From the NCBI RefSeq assembly GCF_041381155.1, contig NC_091134.1, forward strand, positions 73,863,469-73,927,468: a stretch of 64,000 nucleotides of DNA, in the 5' to 3' direction. The stretch's first letter is position 1; each line of letters starts with the position of its first letter. Below are positions 1-12,400 of this stretch, piece by piece. The stretch comes from Argopecten irradians (taxonomy: Eukaryota; Mollusca; Bivalvia; Pectinida; Pectinidae). The position numbers were made by a program, and so were the translations under genes. The notes beneath the pieces were generated by a model, which was given only the letters and a program-made list of their open reading frames with translations, was not told the DNA's origin and did no database searches.

Positions 1-262
1 ATTTACTGGCCTTCCTGTAGGTCGGGGGGGGGGGGGGGAGTGGTCACTGATTTAATATTTACTGGCCTTCCTGTAGGTGGGGGGGGGATTGGTCATTGAT
101 TTGATATTTACTGGCCTTCCTATAGGTGGAGGGGGGGGGTCAATGATTTAATATTTACTGGCCTTCCTGTAGGTGGGGGGTGGTCACTGACTTGATATTT
201 ACTGGCCTTCCTGTAGGTGGGGGGGGGTCACTTTAGGTGGGGGAAGGGGGCGGTCACTGATT
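1..262. repeat. ~60 bp G-rich minisatellite
   Basis: About 4.5 copies of a unit with ATTTACTGGCCTTCCTGTAG followed by a G run of 6-12 bases and TGGTCACTGATTT. It is cut by the window start and lies in the ACTR6 intron upstream of the exon at 434. Each unit contains GTAGGTGGG, which looks like a splice donor. Bases 263-433 hold nothing else I recognise. Confidence 0.85.
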
Positions 263-433
263 TACTGGCCTTCATGAAGAGAAATTGGTCACTAGTGGAG
301 ATGCATCATGTCAATTGGACAGTGTCTCTTTTCATACTTATTATGATTTTCGAGATATTGTGTTTTGTGCAGATAATTTAGTAAACATCGAAATTCATAA
401 TCATACTGAGCCACTTATTTATTTTATTGACAG

Positions 434-3400
434 GGCTACCTTACCAACTGGGACATTGAGAGACAAGTCTGGGACTACATATTCGGCAAAGACTTCCTCA
501 AGGTAAGTGATAGGGTAAATAAGTTTTTATGTAAGGTTAGCTTTGTAAAATATCTTCTGGTGAAGAACAGAGGTTGAATGATTCTATTCTAGACTGATAT
601 CTTATTAAGTAGAGAATTAGACTCTCGTGTACTTGTGTTCTTGGACTAGACGCTATACCGTGTGTAGTAGTTGTACAAGGTACATGTTTGTAACGGGCCA
701 CCATCAATCTTCCAGCTGGGTAGGAAGCATTGGCTTCCAGTAGTAATGGTGGCACTAACAATTGATTGTTTCAGGATAATTTAAACGAGACTGGTGTTTA
801 TCTCTAAACTGAGGAATAATTTGTTTCAGGTTGACTTTAATGAGACCAGTATCATTGTGACGAACCCATACTTTAACTTTCCATCTATCCAAGAAGCTAT
901 GAATGAGATTTTATATGAGGAGTACCAGTTTAAATCAGTTCTCCATTGTAACCGTAAGTACACACATGTTTATCAGTACTCAATGTACAAGAGAACCTTG
1001 AGGTTCATAGCTGAGAACATTCATTGTTTTTTCTGATGCACTTAATGGCTGCGGTGATACATACATTATTTAGTTTATAATTACCCCATCATCAACCAAT
1101 ATGATGTGATATTCCATTTAATTTGACCTTTGACCTTTTCTGTTTCTGTTAAAGTTATAATGTTTAGTTTACTGACCTTTACTTTGACCTTTATAATGTT
1201 TAGTTTAATGACCTTTACTTTGGCCTTTATAATGTTTAGTTTAGTGACCTTTACTTTGACCTTTATAATGTTTAGTTTAGTGACCTTTACTTTGACCTTT
1301 ATAATGTTTAGTTTAGTGACCTTTACTATGACCTTTATAATGTTTAGTTTAGTGACCTTTACTTTGACCTTTATAATGTTTAGTTTAGTGACCTTTACTA
1401 TGACCTTTATAATGTTTAGTTTAGTGACCTTTACTTTGGCCTTTGCAGCTGCCTATCTTAGCCAGTATAAGTACCAGAAGGAACGTCCAGAGAAACAGTT
1501 GTGTACAATGGTAGTGGACACTGGCTACTCCTTCACCCACCTTGTACCTTTCTTCAAAGGCAAGAAGATAGAAAACTCTGTCAAAAGGTATAATCCATAG
1601 GTATTCAAAAGGAATAACCCATAGGTTGTCAAAATGTATAACCCATAGGTTGTCAAAATGTATAACCCATAGGTTGTCAAGTGTATAACCCATAGGTTGT
1701 CAAAAGGTATAACCCATAGGTTGTCAAGTGTATAACCCATAGGTTGTCAAAAGGTATAACCCATAGGTTGTCAAAAGGTATAACCCATAGGTTGTCAAGT
1801 GTATAACCCATAGGTTGTCAAAAGGTATAACCCATAGGTTGTCAAAGGTATAACCCATAGGTTGTCAAAGTTATAATCCATAGGTTGTCAAAAGGTATAA
1901 CCCATAGGTTGTCAAAGGTATAACCCATAGGTTGTCAAAGTTATAACCCATAGGTTGTCAAAAGGTATAACCCATAGGTTGTCAAAGGTATAACCCATAG
2001 GTTGTCAAAGGTATAACCCATAGGTTGTCAAAAGGTATAACCCATAGATTGTCAAAGGTATAACCCATAGGTTGTCAAGTGTATAACCCAAAGGTTGTCA
2101 AAGGTATAACCCATAGGTTGTCAAAGTTATAACCAATAGGTTGTCAAAAGGTATTAGGTTGTCAAAAGGTATAACCCATAGGTTGTCAAAAGGTATAACC
2201 CATAGGTTGTCAAAAGGTATAACCCATAGTTTGTCAAAAGGTATAACCCATAGATTGTTAAAAGGTATAACCCATAGTTTGTCAAAGGTATAACCCATTG
2301 GTTGTCAAAGTTATAACCCATAGGTTGTCAAAAGGTATAACCCATAGGTTGTCAAAGGTATAACCCATAGGTTGTCAAAGTTATAACCCATAGGTTGTCA
2401 AAAGGTATAACCCATAGGTTGTCAAAGGTATAACCCATAGGTTGTCAAAGGTATAACCCATAGGTTGTCAAAAGGTATAACCCATAGGTTGGTATAAAAT
2501 AGGGTTGTCAAAGGTATAACCCATAGGTTGTCAAAAGGTATAACCCATAGATTGTCAAAGGTATAACCCATAGGTTGTCAAGTGTATAACCCAAAGGTTG
2601 TCAAAGGTATAACCCATAGGTTGTCAAAGTTATAACCAATAGGTTGTCAAAAGGTATTAGGTTGTCAAAAGGTATAACCCATAGGTTGTCAAAAGGTATA
2701 ACCCATAGGTTGTCAAAAGGTATAACCCATAGTTTGTCAAAAGGTATAACCCATAGATTGTTAAAAGGTATAACCCATAGTTTGTCAAAGGTATAACCCA
2801 TTGGTTGTCAAAGTTATAACCCATAGGTTGTCAAAAGGTATAACCCATAGTTTGTCAAAGGTATAACCCATAGGTTGTCAAAGTTATAACCCATAGGTTG
2901 TCAAAAGGTATAACCCATAGGTTGTCAAAAGGTATAACCCATAGGTTGTCTCTCCATTGTCAGTTATACATTATATACAAATGTCAGTATAAAATTTTAT
3001 TTGGTAATGATATTGTTCCAATTTAGTTTTAGTTGTATATTGTGCTTGGATTTTGTGATTTTATGTGATCCCAAAAATCGCAATTATTAGCTCACCTGGT
3101 GCGATATAGCGGCATCTGTTGTCCGTCTTCCGTCCGTTCGTCAACAATTGATCATGACTTCTTCTCCATAACCGCTGGCTGGAATTTCAGAAAATTTGAC
3201 TGGTAGCATCCTTATAGGCTACTGACTAAAAATTGCACAAATGGTCGGGCTGACCTTGCCAGAAGGGGTCAAATTGGCTGTGTTCATATAAACGACTTCT
3301 TCTCTGAAACTACACATGTGTTAGCACTCATAATGCAATGTTAGCATCCTTATAGGGTTGGATTCAAAATTGTACAAATGATGGGCAGACCCTCCGGGGG

Positions 3401-6400
3401 CCTGAGGGGCGGGGCCAAAAGTGTGAATTTGGCTATTTTGATATAAACTTATTCTCTGAAACTAAGCATAGGATAGCACTCGTAATGCGATGGTCACTAA
3501 CATCCTTATAGGATGGGGATTTAAAATTGTACAAAGGATGGCCTAACCCCCCAGAGGCCTGAGGGGCGGGGTCAAAAGGGATCAATATGGCGACTTTCAT
3601 ATAAACAACTTCTTTTCTGACACTAAGCATTGACTAACACTCACAGTCATATAGCATTGACTAACACTCCCAGTCATATAGCATTGACTAACACTCGTAG
3701 TCATATAGCATTGACTAACACTCGTAGTCATATAGCATTGACTAACACTCGTAGTCATATAGCATTGACTAACACTCGTAGTCATATAGCATTGACTAAC
3801 ACTCGTAGTCATATAGCATTGACTAACACTCACAGTCATATAGCATTGACTAACACTCGTAGTCATATAGCATTGACTAACACTCGTCATATAGCATTGA
3901 CTAACACTCGTAGTCATATAGCATTGACTAACACTCGTAGTCATATAGCATTGACTAACACTCGTAGTCATATAGCATTGACTAACACTCGTAGTCATAT
4001 AGCATTGACTAACACTCGTAGTCATATAGCATTGACTAACACTCGTAGTCATATAGCATTGACTAACACTCGTAGTCATATAGCATTGACTAACACTCGT
4101 AGTCATATAGCATTGACTAACACTCGTAGTCATATAGCATTGACTAACACTCCCAGTCATATAGCATTGACTAACACTCGTAGTCATATAGCATTGACTA
4201 ACACTCGTAGTCATATAGCATTGACTAACACTCGTAGTCATATAGCATTGACTAACACTCACAGTCATATGATATTGATATTATCATTATGTGGTTGGGA
4301 TTCAAAATTAAACTAATCGTTTGCTCAATATTGCTATTCCTGATTGTTAGTGTTTTTGTAATATTTACATTTCCGTTTTTTTCTTTGCTATATAACCTTA
4401 CCAACTTTGAAAGCATAAACGCAGTGGTTGCTACTCAAGAATACACACACCCGAACACTGACTTCCGCAAGTAGTGTTAATGCGCATCAGATTAGGCTTA
4501 TTGTATCTGTATTGACTAATCTTCAATATAACGCATGTACGAATATAATGTTAATCTTAAATTATATACATATCAGAAAATAAGATATTTAACAGATATT
4601 GTTTAAATGGGATGACCACAAGGTCAAGTCAATGTGGAACTATATTTTGTGTACTCCCTGAATTTGACAACATTTCACGCCAAATTGAAGCCAGCTGTTC
4701 TGGTATTCCATCAATTGACCGGCTGTTCCATCAATCGAATAACATTGAAAAACAGAGTTATTTTTACTTGAATACTTCATTTAAAAGAAATGGTTGTTCG
4801 AAATGTAAATACAAGAAATGATTTTTTTGTAATAATTGGTAAATAAAAAAAAGCAGGTGAGTGATACAGGCCCTCTGGGCCTCTTGTTTATTAATGTGTA
4901 TTACCTGCCGATTTAGAAACTTCTTTTGATTTTACAATGTCTTCTGTGCTGTACCCGATCTGGAGTGGACACTTCAAGATGGCAGCTGGTTCAGAACGAA
5001 AAAGGTAGGCGTTGATTACAAAGTAAGGTTACTGCAGAAATAAGGAGCCGATTTTTCTATAGCATGGCTAGAATTTGTCAAGGAATACGCACTTCCATTC
5101 CTCTGGATCCATCATTACGTTTTATGGTTATATCACTGCCTCAGTAAGTAGGCATTAGTGGCGAATTAACACATTGAAGCGTAGACAATTATTGAAAACG
5201 CGTGCGATTTTTCGGACGTTTTGATACTTTGAATATAGCCGAATGTATCATAAAAACAAAAACACGTATATCACAAATTGGCGTTTCATACGATTAATTC
5301 CTGCCAAAGCACCAACTCATTTGGTCAACTCAGATAATTAGTTATCAATGTTTGAACTATTTCGCATTGACATGGAGTGGGACTCCTGAAAAGGTAGCTG
5401 TTCAAGCTTATATAAAAAATCCCATTATGAACTGCCCCACAGCCCAATGCTCTTTGGGGGAAGGGGAACAGAACTTGTATCAAATTTTGGTTCTCTGACC
5501 CCCGGCAGGAGCGGCGGGCCCAAAAGGGGAAATAGAGTAAATCCTATAAATCGCTACTTGTCCTAGAGTTCTGCATGGATTGTAACCAAATTTGGCCACA
5601 AACTTCCTTGGGGGATGGGGAATAGAACTTGTATAAATTTTGGCTCTGACCCCCGGAGGCAGGAGGGGCTGGGCCCAATAGGGGAATTATCGTAAATCCT
5701 ATAAATCGCTACTTGTCCTAGAGTTCTTGAATGGAATCGAACCGAATTTGGCCACAATCATTGAAAAACAGAACTTTTACTTAAATTTTGGCTTTGACCC
5801 CCCTGGGGGCATTTTTTTTGTAATAATTGGTAAATAAAAAAAAGCAGGTGAGTGATACAAGGCCCTCTGGGCCTCTTGTTTATTAATGTGTATTACCTGC
5901 CGATTTAGAAACTTCTTTTGATTTTACAATGTCTTCTGTGCTGTAAATCGATCTGGAGTGGACACTTCAAGATGGCAGATGGTTCAGAACGAAAAAAAAG
6001 GTAAGGCGGTTGATTACAATGTAAGGTTACTGCAGAAATAAGGAGACCGATTTTTTTCTATAGCATGGCTAGAATTGTCAAGGAATACGCACTTCCATTC
6101 CTCTGGATCCATCATTACGTTTTATGGTTATATCACTGCTCAGAAGTAGGCATTAGTGGCGATTTAAATAAATTGAATGCGTAACAATTATTGTAAAACG
6201 TGCGATTTTCGGACGTTTTGATACTTATATACCGAATGTTTCATCACGTATATCACAAATTGGCGTTTCTACTTAATTCTGCCAAAGCACAACATCATTT
6301 GGTCAACTCATTAATTAGTTATCAATGTTTGAACTATTTCGCATTGACATGGAGTGGACCCTGAAAAGGTGCTGTTCAAGCTTATGTTAAAAATCCCATA

Positions 6401-9400
6401 GGAACTGCCCACAGCCCAATGCTCTTGGGGGAAGGGGAACAGAACTTGTATAAATTTTGGCTCTGACCCCCCGGGGGCAGGAGCGGCGGGCCCAATAGGG
6501 GAAATAGAGGTAAATCCTATAAATCGCTACTTGTCCTAGAGTTCTGCATGGATTGTAACCAAATTTGGCCACAAACTTCCTTGGGGGATGGGGAATAGAA
6601 CTTGTATAAATTTTGGCTCTGACCCCCGGAGGCAGGAGGGGCTGGGCCCAATAGGGGAATTATCGTAAATCCTATAAATCGCTACTTGTCCTAGAGTTCT
6701 GAATGGAATCGAACCGAATTTGGCCACAATCATCCTTGGGGGAAGGGGAACAGAACTTTTATAAATTTTGGCTCTGACCCCCCTGGGGGCAGGAGGGGCG
6801 GGGCCCAATATGGGAAATAGAGGTAATTCCTTTAAATCGCTACTTGTCATAAAGTTCTGCATGGAATGTAACCAAATTCGGCCAGAAACATCCTTGGAGG
6901 AATAAGAACAGAGTTTGTATACATTTTGGCTCTGATCCCCCGGGGGCAGAAGGTGCGGGGCCCAATAGGGGAAATAGAGGTAAATCCTATAAATCGCTAC
7001 TTGTCCTAGAGTTCTGCATGGAATCAAACTGAATTTGGCCACAAACATCCTTGGGGGAAGGGGAACAGAACTTGTATACATTTTGGCTCTGACCCCCCAG
7101 GGGCAGGAGGGGCAGGGCCCAATAGGGGAAATAGAGGTAAATCCTTTAAATCGCTACTAGTCATAAAGTTCTGCATGGAATGTAACCAAATTTGGCCAGA
7201 AACATCCTTGGAGGAATAAGAACAGAGTTTGTATACATTTTGGCTCTGCCCCCTCGGGGGCAGGAGGGGCGGGGCTCAATAGGGGAAATAGAGGTAAATC
7301 CTATAAATCGCTACTTGTCCTAGAGTTTTGCATGGAATGTAACCAAATTTGGCCAGAAACATCCTTGGAGGAATAAGAACAGAGTTTGTATACATTTTGG
7401 CTCTGCCCCTCGGGGACAGGAGGGGCGGGGCTCAATAGGGGAAATAGAGGTAAATCCTATAAATCGCTACTTGTCCTAGAGTTTTGCATGGAATCTAACC
7501 AAATTTGGCCAGAAACATTCTTGGGGGAATAAGAACAGAGTTTGTATAAATTTTGGCTCTGACCCCCGGGGGGCAGGAGGGGTGGGACCCAATAGGGGAA
7601 ATAGAGGTAAATCCTATAAATCGCTACTTGTCGTAGAGTTCTGCATGGATTGCAACCAAATTTGGCCACAAACATCCTTGAGGGAAGGGGAATAGAACTT
7701 GTATAAATTTTGGCTCTGACCCCTCGGAGGCAGGAGGGGCGGGTCCCAATAGGGGAATTATCGGTAAATCCTATAAATCGCTACTTGTCCTAGAGTTCTG
7801 CATGGATTGTAACCAAATTTGGCCACAAACATCCTTTGGGGACGGGGAACAGAACTTATAGAAATTTTGGCTCTGACCCCCCCGGGGGCAGGAGGGGCGG
7901 GGCCCAATAGGGGATGTAGAGGTAAATATTCAAATTCCTTCAGAAAAGAAACAATGAACCTGTATTCAGAACATTACTTGGTATTACAAACCATGTGAGC
8001 GATACAGGCCCTCTGGGCCTCTTGTTCATTAATCACTTGAGTAGATCGTATACTTTATATTTAAGTCATTTCTTTAAGATTTTTAACGGAAAATTTTGTT
8101 TGAAATAATATTTTTTACGGAAAAGTAACACTTTTTGGAAAAAATGAAAACAAAACATTGCTCTTTGTCATCTCATTTCACCCTGTTACTGGTTTTGTCC
8201 ACAATTTTACTCCCAATTAAAAATACTCCCATGACATTTTCTGTCTATGTGTAAATTCGGTTCAAAATTAAAATCCGGGAAAACTGTTTTTGAGTGACTT
8301 AAAAATTAAGAGTGCATGTAGCAACGAACCACTTCTTTGTTAGTATACCTAGTTATCCATTTTATGATTCCAGAGTCCGATATAAGTGAGAATCAGTGTA
8401 CAGTAATCATTTTTGATGCTAAAAATCATAGTAACACCTTTTAAAATATTGGTTGCCATGGTAACAAAACGGAGGCTTCTGATTGGCTGAAATTAAATGA
8501 TGTTAGAATTAAGTGAAAATTGGTATATAGAGGTTACGAGGTATGTTGAATAACATGGTAACACTTTCAAAAATATTGGTTTCCATGGAAAAAAATGGAG
8601 GGCTCTGATTGGTTTAAATTTAGATATTGTCAGATTTAAGTGAAAATTGGTATATATGGGTTATAAAATATGCTGAATAACATGGAATCCCTTTTTAAAA
8701 GATTGGTTACCATGGAAACTAAATGGAGGCCTCTGATTGGTTGAAATTTAGATATTATTAGATATTAGTGAAAATTGGTACTATGGGTTATGGGTTATGC
8801 CAAATGAGATAGTAACAGTTTTAAATACATTGTTTTGCAAAAAAAGTTGTCAAAATTAAGATTGTAGCCTTTATGGTGCTGGTATTATTTTTAAATTATA
8901 CATATTTTATTTGAAAATCAAATGTAACTCTGTTTCCCTCTTTAATCATGTTTAATTCAATTTAAAATAGTTTCTATATAAATAAGAGAGATGGATAATC
9001 TTAACTTGTATCTTTTGCGTTTAAGTTGCTGACGAAATTATATTTCTTTCCAATAATTATTTGATTTCTTATATGAAAAGAGAAACTATTTGTTTCACCC
9101 AAGAGCATATCTAGTTGTTAGGCTTTTTTTGTACTGTTAGGGAAGATTCATGAATAGAAATGCAATAATTTTAGAGTACATACAAGGAATGTATGTTAGT
9201 TAACAAAAAATTCTATCACTAACTGTTGTTTTATTATGGTGTCTATGATCAATTTTAAATGTATGGTCAACTAGGGCAAATATTGATTTTTTTGAAAATT
9301 CCCCTCGCTATATTTCTGCCTATGAAATGCTATTTTCCCGGATTTCAATTTTTTTTATAAAGTATTTGTTATAAGATTATACCTATAGCATGTTTTTAAA

Positions 9401-12400
9401 ATGGTTTAAAAGTGTGGACAAAATCGATAACATGCCAAATATTTCAAGCAAAGCCAATATCCTGACAAATTTGATGTTTTTTTGCTTGAAAATCAATTTG
9501 TCGTTAAAATAATTCGTAAATATCATTATAAATGGATCTAAAGAATGAAGTATCTTTTATTAACACAAGTAATTAAAGAATGAAAATTATGTTCAAAATA
9601 TGGACACAAGGGGTCCCCTTGCCATATACCAAAAGTAATTTTAGAAAGCATCATTTTAGGCCCTTTATGCCTTTTTAAAACATACAAAATAAATAAAAAG
9701 CACATAAAAAGTAGTTATGTACCTAGACATTTAACACTGCAAAATTTGAAAAAAATCGGCGCGTGGGCGGATTTTGCAACCCCACCTTTACAATCTTTTA
9801 ATCACGGAGTGGACTCGAAATTTTGGGTACGGAGTTTAATTTTTGGATACGGAGTGGACACATTTGGTTACGGAGTGAACTTGGCAATTGTAATCTCAAG
9901 AGGCACATGGAAAGCTACTGACAGGAAGCATTAAAGTGTGACAAACATTTTACTAGGGCCGATAGCAGAGGCGTGTCCATCACTTTGTGAAATATCCATG
10001 TCGACACTGCGACAAGCAGTACAGGGGCCCCTGGACTTTGAAGACACATTGCGTAAGAACATCCTAACCCATGTTTAATATCTACATACACGTATTTGGT
10101 TGGAACATTTGCAGAACAGATGTTTTTATTATTGAAATATAGCTAGTCCTTTACTTTTCTTTTTTTCACCAGTTCACTTTGATGACTGTCTGTGCTCAAA
10201 AGATATAATTTTTGTTTTATTTGATTTTCAGAATTTACGTAACCAGGAGTCAGAAATAAATTTAGTGTTTTTACATTGGAGCTCTCACCGACTTTTGGTG
10301 TTTAATAATCATTGTTCATAATGTCATCACAACTAATAGTGAATCATAATGATAAATTTTAGCATTGGTTTTAAGTTTTATAAGTTTTTTTTTCGATTAG
10401 GTGCTGTTGTGCAAAAATTCATAATCATACATGCACATGTATGTTGATTTACTTGATAAAGAAACCAAATTGTTTTACAAGTGAAATTGTTTTATTCTTT
10501 CATAGCATGAAAGATCAACACTGATTATTGTTTTTCACAAAAAAGTATCGCTGTCTTTGCAATTTGGACCTAAATACACTCAGTCACAGTCTTTAAGATT
10601 GAGTCCACTTCTAACATGTGAAAGGATTTTGGTGTCGTGGGCTCGGTGAAATTCCCTAACTAAAAAGCGGCTTTCGGGAAGGTTTATCTGGCTTGCTCAC
10701 ATTTCCTTTTCTTTGTTACCTCGCACATCTTGCCCTTTCTACTGCATCGAACTCATGGTCCCTACAAACATCAATTATTAATTAATACAATAATTGTTAA
10801 AAGAAAGTAATTTAATAAAACTCATATGAATATCATACCGTACACATGAATGAATGTAATTATTATCATTTACAATTGTCCACTCCATATCCAAATGTGT
10901 CCACTCCATATCCAAACAGTATACTCCGTACCTAAAATTTAGAGTCCACTCCGTGATTAAAAGATCGTAAATTTTCAGGGTCCACTCTATGTCAATGCAA
11001 AATTGTTTAAACATTGATAACTAGTTAATAAGTTGACCAAATGAGTTGTGCTTTGGCAGAATTAAGTAGAAATGCCATTTTGTGATATACGTGATGAAAC
11101 AATTGGTATATAAACATCAAAACGTCCGAATCCCACGTTTACAATAATTGTTACGCTTCGATTTTTAAATCGCCACTAATGCCTACTTCTGAGCAGTGAT
11201 ATAACCATAAAACGTAATGATGGATCCAGAGGAATGGAAGTGCGTGTTCCTTGACAAAATCTGGCCATGCTATAGAAAAATCGGCTCCTTATTTCTGCAG
11301 TAACCTTACTTTGTAATCAACGCCTACCTTTTTCGTTCTGAACCAGCTGCCATCTTGAAGTGTCCACTCCAGATCGGGTACACTACAGTGGTCTTTAAAT
11401 CTTTATAAACACAATTTACTTTTGGATATGTGTTTTTTAATATTTATTTTTGCAGGATAAATGTAGGAGGAAAAGTTCTAACAAATCACCTGAAAGAAAT
11501 TATTTCCTACAGGTAAGATAAGATCACTAATAACTTGCTGAATTGATTACCATCCTATAAAAAATAAGGTATTGGCAAGCATTGACAGCAGGTGTGTAGA
11601 AACTTTAGCAGACAGATGGTCACTTAAGACAGGGTCAATAATGAAAATAATGATCTACCAGATGCATGGTCCTTTGGGATGCATTATTACGTCATAATGT
11701 GAAAAATTGAAGGTCTTACTGGCCAGTTTAGCAAAGTTATACATAAGAATAATTTTGGTAAAAGCGTCTAAAAGAAATAACATAAACTGGAAATATAATA
11801 AGAAAAAGAACATAATTAAGTACCACCAGCATGTTCAATCATAAAATGTTTAATTCATGTAACTGGCCGGCTGAAGCGTAGCTGTTTACAATGACAACAA
11901 ATGTCAAACTCGATATGGCATCTAAATTAGACTTTTTTTGGGATTGTTATCGAGAAATTTTTTTTATAAATCCATCAAAAATTACACAATATCAGTAAAT
12001 AAGTTATTTTTATTACTTTAATGATATGTATGTATAAGGAATGTTCCAGACAGCAAAATGAAAGACATGCATTTACTCAATACTCTTGTTGACTACACCT
12101 TGAAAGTATTTGTTTTATGTAGAAATATCAAAACTCACATGTAAAATTTTATATTTTTAAGGATTGATCTGCAGTGAAGGTATCAAACTTATAATTATGT
12201 ATCAGAATGATTTGATAGGTGATTGTTATGAATAGTTGAATAATTGTAATGACCTTGTTTTGACAGACAATTGATGGTGATGGACGAGACTTATGTAATT
12301 AACCAGGTCAAGGAAGATGTGTGCTATGTTTCACAGCAGTTTAACAAAGACATGGAGATAGCTAGGTAAGGGGAGATAATCAACAAATATATGGATATGG

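Larger units (their letters stand above)
4951..11390. mobile_element. Long-terminal-inverted-repeat (foldback) element with nested insertion
   Basis: The left end GTACCCGATCTGGAGTGGAC through about 5392 is the inverse of 10972-11390, which ends GTCCACTCCAGATCGGGTAC. A second inverted pair with GGAGTGGAC motifs, about 9790-9890 and 10875-10970, continues the arms inward. The left arm is therefore split by about 4.4 kb of later insertions (5393-9790). The ~980 bp centre (9890-10870) shows no ORF or domain. It lies in ACTR6 intron 3, ending 65 bp before the exon at 11456. No clear target duplication. Confidence 0.75.

Noticed and set aside
1..433. An upstream ACTR6 exon within the first repeat
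   Set aside because: GTAGGT donor-like motifs exist, but no frame matches the residues expected before GYLTNWD.
3597..4316. Open frames of ~225 codons on both strands
   Set aside because: Both arise from the 27 bp array; simultaneous open frames on both strands are an effect of the period.
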